This document shows, piece by piece, positions 1 to 6,417 of a stretch of 12,276 nucleotides of DNA. The position numbers and the translations under genes were made by a program. Below the pieces are notes generated by a model that worked only from the letters and a program-made list of their open reading frames with translations, did not search any database and had not been told where the DNA came from. Origin of the DNA: Candidatus Onthocola stercoravium (lineage in GTDB: Bacteria > Bacillota_I > Bacilli_A > RF39 > UBA660); NCBI GenBank assembly GCA_018711775.1, contig DVHV01000175.1, positions 1-12,276 of the forward strand, in the 5' to 3' direction. Numbering within the stretch: position 1 is the stretch's first letter; every line of letters begins with the position of its first letter.

Positions 1-2
1 AT

Positions 3-116
3 AAAGATGATAAATATATTGATGTTGTTAATGATATGTATGAAGATAATGTTTTAAATGATGATGACATTAAAGATTTAAAATTGAGTAAAGAAAAAGA
101 TGATTTTGAACGATAG
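3..116 (+). CDS. C-terminal end of an acidic protein (5' truncated)
   Basis: An open frame enters from the left edge and ends at TAG 114-116, leaving 37 residues that begin KDDKYIDVVNDMYEDNVL and finish DDFER. Fourteen residues are Asp or Glu against seven Lys or Arg, so this is an acidic, hydrophilic tail. No domain can be recognised from so short a piece. It lies on the same strand as the next gene, 63 nt upstream, but that gene has its own promoter, so the two need not share a transcript. Confidence 0.55.
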   Translation, partial: KDDKYIDVVNDMYEDNVLNDDDIKDLKLSKEKDDFER

Positions 117-125
117 TAAAAAAAA

Positions 126-155
126 TGCTTCAAATAGTAAAAATTGTGCTATAAT
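126..155 (+). promoter_or_regulatory. Extended -10 promoter of the 275-residue gene
   Basis: TATAAT at 150-155 is preceded by TG at 147-148 (extended -10). A weak -35 (TGCTTC, 126-131) sits 18 nt upstream. The RBS AAGGAGG (168-174) lies 5 nt before the ATG at 180. Confidence 0.65.
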
Positions 156-179
156 ATATAACTAAACAAGGAGGTTTCT

Positions 180-1007
180 ATGAATATTGATAAAAATAGT
201 ATTACTCTAACAGAAGATACCTATGCTTACATATATAGAGCAAGTGAGCAAGAAATATTTGAAACATTTAGAGATACCCTAAAGAAATATATTAATATAA
301 TAGATGATTTAGTAAATAAAGATTTTAAAAAATTATCTGATGAAGAATTTTATGATATATTATGCAAAGTATATAGTATATCACTAACTGAAGAAGATTA
401 TCTAAAAATAATTTCAAAAAGAAACAATAAAAAATATAATAGATTTACTGAAATTGGTACTTTTATGACTTTTACTGATACTGCTACTGAAGGACATGGT
501 AGAGATTTTAGTCGGTGGAAACAATTATATCAAGTTAGATATATTGTTGCAGTTGCAGAAGATACCGAAATTGAATATGACAGTGTTTTAAGAAAAAATG
601 ATATCAAAAAAATGGTTAAGGACAAATCAATAGTAATAATAGAAAGAAAAACAAGACCAATACACAATAAATTAAATATAAATGAATCGGTTGAGAATAT
701 ACCATCAATAAAATTAAATTGCTCTTATTCTAATGGAATTTATGGTAGAATGACTGGTTCAATATATAAAGATGATAATTTTCCAATTGTTATTTCAATG
801 TTAAGAAGAAAATTTACTAAAAAAAGAATACTTAAAGATATGAAGGATTACATTGAAGAATTACAAGATGAAATGAACATAGTATTATCACATTTACAAT
901 CTGGTTATGCATATAGTGAAGTATCTAAATTATGTAATGAATGGTATGATAAATCTCAAGAAAAAGAAAAATTAAATGTTTTAAAAAGAAAAATTGGTAA
1001 TAATTAA
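180..1007 (+). CDS. Hypothetical protein, 275 aa
   Basis: I do not recognise the family. The protein has 275 residues, is charged and Lys-rich, and shows no signal peptide or membrane segment, so it is probably cytosolic. The first third is helical and acidic. The middle (about residues 90-165) is mixed and includes the Gly/His patch ATEGHGRDFSRWKQLYQ followed by a hydrophobic strand (RYIVAVAE). About residues 213-245 form a basic, possibly coiled-coil helix (KKRILKDMKDYIEELQDEM). The ATG at 180 is supported by a strong AAGGAGG and an extended -10 promoter. The gene runs into a terminator shared with the convergent OLD-type nuclease gene. This closeness makes a defence-island role possible, but nothing in the sequence itself proves it. 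Confidence 0.85.
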   Translation: MNIDKNSITLTEDTYAYIYRASEQEIFETFRDTLKKYINIIDDLVNKDFKKLSDEEFYDILCKVYSISLTEEDYLKIISKRNNKKYNRFTEIGTFMTFTDTATEGHGRDFSRWKQLYQVRYIVAVAEDTEIEYDSVLRKNDIKKMVKDKSIVIIERKTRPIHNKLNINESVENIPSIKLNCSYSNGIYGRMTGSIYKDDNFPIVISMLRRKFTKKRILKDMKDYIEELQDEMNIVLSHLQSGYAYSEVSKLCNEWYDKSQEKEKLNVLKRKIGNN

Positions 1008-1026
1008 TATATAGATTCAAATCGAA

Positions 1027-1059
1027 AAGTCGAGATTCTAGTTCTCGACTTATTTTTTT
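1027..1059. terminator. Bidirectional terminator between convergent genes
   Basis: A perfect 9-bp stem, AAGTCGAGA (1027-1035) with TCTCGACTT (1043-1051) and a 7-nt loop, is followed on the plus strand by seven T (1053-1059). On the minus strand the same stem is followed by TTTT. It lies 20 nt after the plus-strand stop and 16 nt before the minus-strand stop, so it can serve both genes. Confidence 0.88.
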
Positions 1060-1074
1060 ACATAAAAATATATT

Positions 1075-2343
1075 TTAATCTACTCCTAGTATTATTTTTA
1101 CTTCTTCTACTAACTCATTATTTTCTTCTAAAAAATTAATAGCGTTTTCTGATAAAATTCTTTTTACTGTATCTTTACTATTTTGTGTGGTCACCGTTTT
1201 ATCAAAAAAATCTTCTTTAGTTTGTGGTATTTCAGTTAAAGACAATCCTAATAGTTCATTAATATCTTCTAATGGAGCATATAATTCAATGCAATCTTTA
1301 GAAATTGAATCTACAGCATTAGTATCGCCATCACGTATTATTTTGCATGTTTTACCTAATAATTCTAATTCTTGTTTTAGAATAGGGGCGTTATTTTCAC
1401 CACCTGCAGGCAAAACTACATAGTCATCATTTTTTCTTAATAAGTTTATTACAGTTCTATACCAAGGCAAATCAAATTTACCTTCTACTAGTAGATATAT
1501 CTTTTCATCGGTGTTATCCAAAACACTTAATAATTCTACTATTGTAGTAATGCTGTGAGTGTATAATGGAATAATATTTGTTCCATTACTTATTTCTACA
1601 ACCTTCTTTGAATGACTTGAAAAAATTGTTTGACCTAATTTTATTTGTAATTCTCTTATAATGTTTTGGCAATTATTTATTGAGAAAGAATTTTCTATCT
1701 CATCTATTCCTAATATAACATTTTCATAAGTATTACCAACTAATAATGCATAAATTAAGTTTTTTTGAAATCCTGAACCCCTAGCTTCAATAGGAATTCC
1801 ATTTTCATTAACACCAAATTTTAATGCTCCTTCATATTTAAAACCTTCTTCACCAATTAATTGAGTATTTTGACTGTTAATGATTATTAAATCTTCATCA
1901 ATTCCGCTAATAACTTCGTCAATTGAATTTTGTGATATTTGTTTTAATTGTTCAATTATTTCTTGTGGTGTATTTGTAATTGTTTTTGCTATTGCTAATT
2001 GATTAATTAATTTACTTGGTTCATAACTATTAATTGGTATATAAATATACCTAAGATTAGATAATTCACTTATATCTCCAATAGTTACTTGTCCTTTAAA
2101 AGTGCTCGGTGAATATGTTTTTTTATAAAATTTTCTATTTACTAATATACCAATTTCTACTGGAATTGTAATATCTCTTATAAAGTTTTTATCAATTTTT
2201 TCTTGATTGAAAAATATATCTAAAGCCTGTAGTATAGTTGATTTGCCTGAATCATTTTCACCAATTAATATATTATGATTCTCTATAGGAATAGTTTCTT
2301 TTTCGAATGCCTTGAAATTTTTAATAAATATTTGTTCTATCAT
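1075..2343 (-). CDS. OLD-family ATP-dependent endonuclease (ATPase plus TOPRIM)
   Basis: A 422-residue fusion of an SMC/ABC-like ATPase and a TOPRIM nuclease. ATPase motifs: Walker A GENDSGKST (28-36), signature-like ARGSGFQKN (187-195), Walker B VILGIDEIE with D214/E215, and H-loop FSSHS (H244). TOPRIM motifs: VEGKFD (E287, D291), a GG turn (314-315) and the acidic pair DGD (D338, D340). OLD-family enzymes act on DNA with metal ions, and many serve in anti-phage defence (OLD, GajA, PARIS-type). At 422 residues it is short: only about 150 residues separate Walker A from the signature, so the long coiled coil of larger relatives is reduced. The ATG is preceded by GGGGATG (plus 2351-2357) and an extended -10 promoter. 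No helicase partner as in Gabija lies beside it. The family is clear; the defence role is inferred. Confidence 0.92.
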   Translation of the reverse strand: MIEQIFIKNFKAFEKETIPIENHNILIGENDSGKSTILQALDIFFNQEKIDKNFIRDITIPVEIGILVNRKFYKKTYSPSTFKGQVTIGDISELSNLRYIYIPINSYEPSKLINQLAIAKTITNTPQEIIEQLKQISQNSIDEVISGIDEDLIIINSQNTQLIGEEGFKYEGALKFGVNENGIPIEARGSGFQKNLIYALLVGNTYENVILGIDEIENSFSINNCQNIIRELQIKLGQTIFSSHSKKVVEISNGTNIIPLYTHSITTIVELLSVLDNTDEKIYLLVEGKFDLPWYRTVINLLRKNDDYVVLPAGGENNAPILKQELELLGKTCKIIRDGDTNAVDSISKDCIELYAPLEDINELLGLSLTEIPQTKEDFFDKTVTTQNSKDTVKRILSENAINFLEENNELVEEVKIILGVD

Positions 2344-2381
2344 ATATTTTCATCCCCAATTCAATTAATTTTTTGTCTTTT

Positions 2382-2390
2382 ATTATATCA
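2382..2390 (-). promoter_or_regulatory. Extended -10 promoter of the OLD nuclease gene
   Basis: On the minus strand TGATATAAT (plus 2390 down to 2382) is a full TATAAT with the TGn extension. The -35 region 17 nt upstream is poor (TATGAG). The start codon is about 40 nt downstream. Confidence 0.6.
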
Positions 2391-2472
2391 AAAATTTTAA
2401 TTATCTCATATATTCACATAACTTTTTTTATTATAAATTAAAGTTTTTTGTTTCAAATATAAAAAAGTATGA

Positions 2473-2478
2473 TATTAT
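2473..2478 (+). promoter_or_regulatory. Promoter of the candidate small RNA
   Basis: TATTAT (2473-2478) is preceded by TGA (extended -10, TG at 2470-2471). A weak -35-like TTTCAA lies 16 nt upstream (2451-2456). The predicted transcription start is near 2485. Confidence 0.45.
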
Positions 2479-2484
2479 ATTTAT

Positions 2485-2586
2485 AGAGATTAGTTATTTA
2501 TTAACTGATTACTTAGGTTTCGGATATACTATATCCTCGTACCAATTTATAAATAATCAAGAGTGATTAATATTCACTCTTTTTTT
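2485..2586 (+). ncRNA. Candidate small structured RNA with intrinsic terminator
   Basis: About 100 nt with no usable reading frame, lying between an extended -10 box and a clear terminator. Three stems can be drawn in order. TTAGTTA (2490-2496) pairs with TAACTGA (2502-2508), with one G-U pair. GGATAT (2522-2527) pairs with ATATCC (2531-2536) across a 3-nt loop, extended by GGT/ACC (2516-2518 and 2541-2543) over an internal loop. The terminator stem is at 2560-2580. It points away from the OLD nuclease gene and ends 210 nt before the next gene. I do not recognise an RNA family. It could be a free small RNA or a 5' leader ending in a terminator. Confidence 0.45.
2560..2586 (+). terminator. Rho-independent terminator
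   Basis: AGAGTGA (2560-2566) pairs with TCACTCT (2574-2580) around a 7-nt loop and is followed directly by six T (2581-2586). No protein-coding gene ends just upstream, which is the main reason to suspect a non-coding transcript here. Confidence 0.75.
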
Positions 2587-2674
2587 ATGCTTTGTGCAAA
2601 AATTAAAAGTATTATTTGATTGTAGCATTTTTGTAATTGTATAAAAATCTATATTGAAAATAACTACAATAACA

Positions 2675-2720
2675 TTGACAACATTGCTTTTGCTGATATG
2701 GTACTGTAATCACCATTACA
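2675..2720 (+). promoter_or_regulatory. Possible upstream promoter with dyad operator
   Basis: The stretch 2587-2795 has no gene. It holds a consensus -35 TTGACA (2675-2680), a weak -10 TATGGT (2697-2702, 16-nt spacer), and right at the expected start a dyad TGTAAT-CACC-ATTACA (2705-2720). The dyad has 6-nt perfect arms and looks like a repressor site. A second promoter follows closer to the gene. Confidence 0.35.
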
Positions 2721-2761
2721 ATTTTTATATTTAAAAATCACACTCAACAAGTGGTATTTTA

Positions 2762-2770
2762 TGATATAAT
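2762..2770 (+). promoter_or_regulatory. Extended -10 promoter of the SH3/B-repeat protein gene
   Basis: TGATATAAT (2762-2770) is a perfect TATAAT with TGn extension and no convincing -35. The RBS AAGAGAGG (2778-2785) is 10 nt before ATG 2796. The 5' leader from this promoter would be about 20 nt. Confidence 0.6.
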
Positions 2771-2795
2771 GATTATCAAGAGAGGAATTTGATTT

Positions 2796-3947
2796 ATGGC
2801 TTTAATTAAATGTCAAGAATGTGGAAAAGAAATAAGTGATACTTCTAAAAAATGTATTCATTGTGGAGCAAAAATAAAAAAAGAAAAAAACGAAGAAATT
2901 AAAAAGAATAAGAAAAAAACTATTTTGATAATATTAAGTGTATTTTTATTTATTGGAATTATTTTGACTATATCCTTTTTTCTTAAAAGTGATGTAGAAC
3001 AAACTAATTTAAGAGATGATACTAAAAATCAAATTGAAATTATTACCGATTATATAAATATTAGAGAAATGCAAGATGTTTCTAGTGATATATTAGGCAA
3101 AGTATATCGAGGAGAAATATATACAATACTAAGCGAAAACACTGACAGCAAATATAAATGGCTAGAAATAGAAACATCTAATGGCATTAGGGGCTATATA
3201 TCTGGTATTGAAGATTATGTCAAAAGATTAGAAACCACAGTAATAATCGATGAAGAACAAAAGCCTAATATAGAAGACAATGATGATACAAACAATATTG
3301 AAGAAAAACCAAATAATACTAAACCTGACAATAGCAATGACAATGATAATACTACTAATATCCAAAAAACTTTCAAAGTGTATTTTAATACAAATGGTGG
3401 AAATGCAATAGAACCTAAAGTTGTTAAAGAATGGGAAAATGTTGGTTCTTTGCCTACACCTACAAAAGACGGGTATGTTTTTCAATATTGGGAATATAAT
3501 AATGGACATTATAATGATGAAATGTATTTAGTTTTACAAAGTGATATTACATTAAATGCAGTATGGAAAAAGTATATATCACAAGAAGAAAGAGTAAAAG
3601 CAAGAGATGTGCTTGACAAAATAGTTAAAAAATATGGTTATAATACATACCCAAATGGTGGGAATAAATATATTAATGTCAATGAAAATATTGAAATAGC
3701 AATTTACTTTACACTAGGAAATAGTATGGTTATTCGTTACCATAGTAGTCCGCAATATTTTTGTTTTTATAATTGGAATAAAATTCCTACATTTTGTTCT
3801 ATAGAACCAGATGAAGTTAGCCATGATAAAATGGAAATATTGTTTCCTTATGAAGAACAACTATTTAATGATGTAGATAAAATTTATAACGAATATATAG
3901 CAACTGGATACACGTTAGAACACTTAGAACCTACTAATTATAATTAA
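2796..3947 (+). CDS. Membrane protein: zinc ribbon, SH3-like domain, InlB-type B-repeat
   Basis: 383 residues with a clear order of parts. Residues 5-25 form a zinc ribbon (C6, C9, C20, C23 in CQEC and CIHC). A Lys-rich stretch precedes one membrane helix (about 42-63), so the ribbon should be cytoplasmic and the rest outside. Residues about 78-145 resemble a bacterial SH3 domain (YINIRE start, GEIYTIL, KWLEI, GYI), a fold that often binds cell wall. A low-complexity Asp/Asn/Thr linker follows (about 150-190). Residues 193-258 match an InlB B-repeat (FNTNGG, GYVFQYWEYN, ITLNAVW). The last 120 residues are not recognised. It is likely a wall-associated membrane protein, possibly with sensing or adhesion roles (inference). 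It has its own promoter and terminator, and no obvious partner gene lies next to it. Confidence 0.88.
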   Translation: MALIKCQECGKEISDTSKKCIHCGAKIKKEKNEEIKKNKKKTILIILSVFLFIGIILTISFFLKSDVEQTNLRDDTKNQIEIITDYINIREMQDVSSDILGKVYRGEIYTILSENTDSKYKWLEIETSNGIRGYISGIEDYVKRLETTVIIDEEQKPNIEDNDDTNNIEEKPNNTKPDNSNDNDNTTNIQKTFKVYFNTNGGNAIEPKVVKEWENVGSLPTPTKDGYVFQYWEYNNGHYNDEMYLVLQSDITLNAVWKKYISQEERVKARDVLDKIVKKYGYNTYPNGGNKYINVNENIEIAIYFTLGNSMVIRYHSSPQYFCFYNWNKIPTFCSIEPDEVSHDKMEILFPYEEQLFNDVDKIYNEYIATGYTLEHLEPTNYN

Positions 3948-3957
3948 CTCTAAATAA

Positions 3958-3976
3958 GAGGTAACACCTCATTTTT
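3958..3976 (+). terminator. Terminator after the SH3/B-repeat gene
   Basis: GAGGT (3958-3962) pairs with ACCTC (3966-3970) over a 3-nt loop, followed by ATTTTT. It begins 11 nt after the stop codon. The stem is short but well placed. Confidence 0.6.
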
Positions 3977-4007
3977 GAAAAATTCAGCCACTCATTACCA
4001 AACCTAT

Positions 4008-4057
4008 CCCCTTACACGTTGTTAGGCAAGTTCTATTCAATGTGTGGGGCTTTTTTT
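4008..4057 (+). terminator. Long orphan hairpin with seven-T tract
   Basis: CCCC (4008-4011) and ACACGTTG (4014-4021) pair with CAATGTGT (4038-4045) and GGGG (4046-4049). This gives a 12-bp stem with one TT bulge, one G-U pair and a 16-nt loop, followed by C and seven T (4051-4057). It lies 32 nt after a first terminator, so it may be a backup terminator or the 3' end of a separate short RNA. It is more GC-rich than its surroundings. Confidence 0.7.
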
Positions 4058-4092
4058 AATCTTTTTTTGATATATCTTTCATATATTGTAAT

Positions 4093-4143
4093 CTACTTTT
4101 AAGTAAAAGGTAGTTTTCTTTTTACTATCTTTTATATTATAAT
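4093..4143 (+). promoter_or_regulatory. Promoter region of the GNAT gene with overlapping inverted repeats
   Basis: TATAAT is at 4138-4143 with a poor -35 (TTTCTT, 4115-4120). The 10-nt arms TAAAAGGTAG (4104-4113) and CTATCTTTTA (4125-4134, one G-T pair) flank the -35. CTACTTTTA (4093-4101) can pair with the first arm instead. This could be an operator or alternative hairpins. Only about 15 nt lie between the -10 box and the ATG at 4159, so a transcript from here would have almost no leader. The RBS-like GGTGA is at 4150-4154. Confidence 0.4.
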
Positions 4144-4158
4144 AATTATGGTGATAAT

Positions 4159-4596
4159 ATGCTTACAACAAATATCTTAAATGACATAAATAGTTCCTAC
4201 ATTAAAGAAATATCTAATAATTTAAAGCCTCTTATAGGAAAAGATATTACCTCTGATATAATTAGTGGCATTAATAACAACACTTATCCTAAAACTATCA
4301 TTTTATTAAAAAATAATGAATTAATAGGTTTTTATCAAATAACTGACCACGATAATGATTCTACTTTATATACTCCTTGGCTTGCTAATGTTTTCATAAA
4401 AAAAGAATATCGCAATCAAGGGTATGGAAGATTTTTAATCGAATCCATTCCAAATTATATGAATAAACTTAACATCAATACTTTATATTTACATACTAGA
4501 CACCAAAATTTATATGAAAAATTTGATTGGCATTTATTAGAACCGTTAGATTTACATGATGGTATTAAAAGAAATATTTATAAATTAAAAAAATAG
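4159..4596 (+). CDS. GNAT-family N-acetyltransferase
   Basis: 145 residues, the usual size of a single-domain GNAT enzyme that moves an acetyl group from acetyl-CoA to an amine. The fold is readable: strand IILLKNNELIGFYQI (47-61), then strand ANVFIKKEYR leading into acetyl-CoA loop RNQGYG (85-90, the R/Q-x-x-G-x-G/A motif A), the following helix (RFLIESIPNYMNKL), strand TLYLHT (108-113) and the late NLYEKFDW segment typical of motif B. The substrate cannot be told from sequence. ATG 4159 follows GGTGATAAT. The gene stands alone with its own promoter, and its stop codon lies inside the terminator palindrome. It converges on the miaB side of the window. Confidence 0.9.
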   Translation: MLTTNILNDINSSYIKEISNNLKPLIGKDITSDIISGINNNTYPKTIILLKNNELIGFYQITDHDNDSTLYTPWLANVFIKKEYRNQGYGRFLIESIPNYMNKLNINTLYLHTRHQNLYEKFDWHLLEPLDLHDGIKRNIYKLKK

Positions 4597-4614
4597 GTTA
4601 CCCTATTTTTTTAA
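4585..4614. terminator. Bidirectional terminator overlapping a stop codon
   Basis: A perfect 13-nt inverted repeat, 4585-4597 with 4602-4614, and a 4-nt loop. The A/T runs at the stem ends give a T tract on both strands. The GNAT stop codon (TAG 4594-4596) lies in the left arm, and an in-frame TAG of the minus-strand remnant lies in the right arm. Confidence 0.85.
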
Positions 4615-4950
4615 TTTTCTCATTAAGTTAATAACTCTATTATTATTTACTACATTTATTTTACTTGCAGATGTATCAACAAAAAATTATCATTAACAAT
4701 TATTTCTCCATCAATTAGCAATAACTGGTTTATCAGTAAATATTTCCACTTTTTCCTGTAGTTTTAATGAAAAGTTAATCATTACCTTCAATCATATAAA
4801 GTTCTGAGCTTAATTTTTTAAAACATCATTACGTATAGAAAGCATCAAAATTTCTTGAACATAAAATTCATAATCAACCATTAATGTTTTACATATTTCA
4901 TAAAAGCCTAAAACTCTTCCAACTTATATTAGCACTTTGATTAATTATAA
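4603..4950 (-). pseudogene. Frameshifted gene remnant downstream of miaB
   Basis: Between miaB and the shared terminator no intact frame exists, but the minus strand reads protein-like pieces in changing frames. They are YEICKTLMVDYEFYVQEILM (from about 4905 down), then LSSELYMIEGND, TDKPVIA, IDGEIIVNDNFLL, and finally KINVVNNNRVINLMRKLKK ending at TAG on 4605-4603. Together they suggest a protein of about 110 residues broken by several small indels and at least one stop. I do not recognise the family. It follows miaB on the same strand and was probably once in its transcript. The piecing together is by eye, so the number of lesions is uncertain. Confidence 0.45.
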
Positions 4951-4962
4951 AAATATGTTTCA

Positions 4963-6363
4963 CTAACAAACAACTCCATCTAAACTAAAACTTTTAGCAT
5001 CTGCAATTTTAACTTTAACGATTTTTCCAATTAAATCTTTTGAACCAACAACATTCACTAATTTCATTGTATCTGTATAGCCACATACTTTATCTTCACC
5101 TTTATCACTAGGTCCCGTAATCAATACTTCTACAACTTTTCCTAAATATTTCTTATTACTTTCTAGGGAATACTTATTAACAACTTCATTCAAGCGATGT
5201 AATCTTTCTTCTTTTTCTTCCTTAGATATTTTATCTTCCATCAAAGCTGCTGCTGTTCCAACTCTTGGTGAAAATATGAATGTGAATGCCCCATCAAACT
5301 TACAATAATTCACTATATCCAAAGTACGCTTGAAATCTTCTTCAGTTTCATTAGGAAAGCCAACAATTATATCTGTTGTAATACTAACATTTTGCACTTT
5401 TTCTTTGATTGTATCAAATAATTTTTTGTATTCTTCTACCGTATATCTCCGATTCATTTTCTTAAGTATTTCATCACTACCTGATTGAATCGGCAAATGA
5501 ATATATGGCATTATATTAGGATACTTAGCAATAACATCAATCATCTTATCAGTAAAATTCCAAGGATGACTAGTAACAAATCTAACCCGTGGAATTCCTA
5601 TCTTAGCTGTTTCTTCTAATAATGTCGCAAAATCATAACCTAAATTTAAATCTTTACCATAAGCATTAACATTTTGACCCAATAAAGTTATTTCCATATA
5701 TCCTTGCTTTTTTAATTCTTGTACTTCCTTTAGTATTTCTTCAATCTTCCTACTTCTTTCCCGTCCTCTTGTATAAGGAACTATACAATAAGTACAAAAT
5801 TTATCACATCCTAGTTGGATATTAATCCAAGCCGATATTTTTGAATCCCGACTATATTTAACATTTTCAAAAACTTTATCACTATTAGAATATACTTCAA
5901 TATTTTGTTTTCCATTTGCTTCAATTATAAGTTTAGGTAACTCACTTAAATTATGTGTACCTATTACTATATCAACATATTTATGCTTATCCATAATTGT
6001 CTCAACTTCACTAGGTTGTTGCGTTAAGCATCCACATAAGCAAATAATTAAATCTTTTTTAATTTTTTTTAAATGTTTACATCTACCTAAATAACCGAAC
6101 ACTTTATCTTTAGCATTTTCTCTTATTGCACAAGTATTGAGTACAACTATATCAGCATCTTCCAAAGTATCACTATATTCATACCCTAACTTTTCTAAAT
6201 AGTATTTTATTTCTTCTGAATCATGGACATTCATTTGACATCCATAAGTTCTTAAAAAATATTTTTTACCATTAAAAACAGGTTTTATATTCATATCTAA
6301 ATTAATATGATTTATAGTTACCTTTTCTCTATTCTTAGCAACACAAAGATCTGGTTTATTCAT
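4963..6363 (-). CDS. miaB: tRNA-2-methylthio-N6-dimethylallyladenosine synthase MiaB
   Basis: 466 residues, full length for MiaB, the radical SAM methylthiotransferase that converts i6A37 to ms2i6A37 in tRNAs reading codons that start with U. Domains in order: a Bacilli-type N-terminal extension (1-34); the UPF0004 domain holding the auxiliary 4Fe-4S cysteines C42 (TYGCQMN), C78 (NTCAIRE) and C112 (CGCLTQ); the radical SAM core with CDKFCTYC (C186, C190, C193) followed by VPYTRGRERSR; LLGQNVNAYG, which is typical of MiaB rather than MtaB; and a C-terminal TRAM domain (about 404-466). ATG 6363 has RBS AGAGAGGT (plus 6371-6378) 7 nt away and a good promoter just upstream. It is separated from the serS operon by 280 nt. 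A decayed gene follows. Confidence 0.97.
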   Translation of the reverse strand: MNKPDLCVAKNREKVTINHINLDMNIKPVFNGKKYFLRTYGCQMNVHDSEEIKYYLEKLGYEYSDTLEDADIVVLNTCAIRENAKDKVFGYLGRCKHLKKIKKDLIICLCGCLTQQPSEVETIMDKHKYVDIVIGTHNLSELPKLIIEANGKQNIEVYSNSDKVFENVKYSRDSKISAWINIQLGCDKFCTYCIVPYTRGRERSRKIEEILKEVQELKKQGYMEITLLGQNVNAYGKDLNLGYDFATLLEETAKIGIPRVRFVTSHPWNFTDKMIDVIAKYPNIMPYIHLPIQSGSDEILKKMNRRYTVEEYKKLFDTIKEKVQNVSITTDIIVGFPNETEEDFKRTLDIVNYCKFDGAFTFIFSPRVGTAAALMEDKISKEEKEERLHRLNEVVNKYSLESNKKYLGKVVEVLITGPSDKGEDKVCGYTDTMKLVNVVGSKDLIGKIVKVKIADAKSFSLDGVVC

Positions 6364-6389
6364 AATATTTACCTCTCTTTCAGACCCCT

Positions 6390-6417
6390 ATTGTAACACA
6401 CTATCAAAAATTGTGAA
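6390..6417 (-). promoter_or_regulatory. Proximal miaB promoter
   Basis: On the minus strand TTCACA (plus 6417-6412) and TACAAT (6395-6390) are 16 nt apart, and TGT directly before TACAAT gives an extended -10. The predicted start is about 20 nt before the miaB start codon. The -35 overlaps the end of the inverted-repeat arm at 6415-6422. Confidence 0.65.

Noticed and set aside
1187..1423. Open plus-strand frame of 78 codons inside the OLD nuclease gene
   Set aside because: It lies wholly antisense to a gene with intact catalytic motifs, has no RBS, and its translation shows no domain.
180..2586. Calling the left region a Gabija, PARIS or retron system
   Set aside because: There is no UvrD-like helicase, no separate TOPRIM protein and no reverse transcriptase. 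Only the OLD-type enzyme is supported.
3228..3509. Open minus-strand frame of 93 codons inside the SH3/B-repeat gene
   Set aside because: Antisense to the Asp/Asn linker and B-repeat. Its Ile/Phe-rich translation is what AT-rich antisense sequence gives, and no RBS is present.
4603..4950. TGA read as tryptophan (genetic code 4) to rescue the remnant after miaB
   Set aside because: Reading through TGA still leaves frame changes and TAA stops, and every intact gene uses TGG for Trp without internal TGA.
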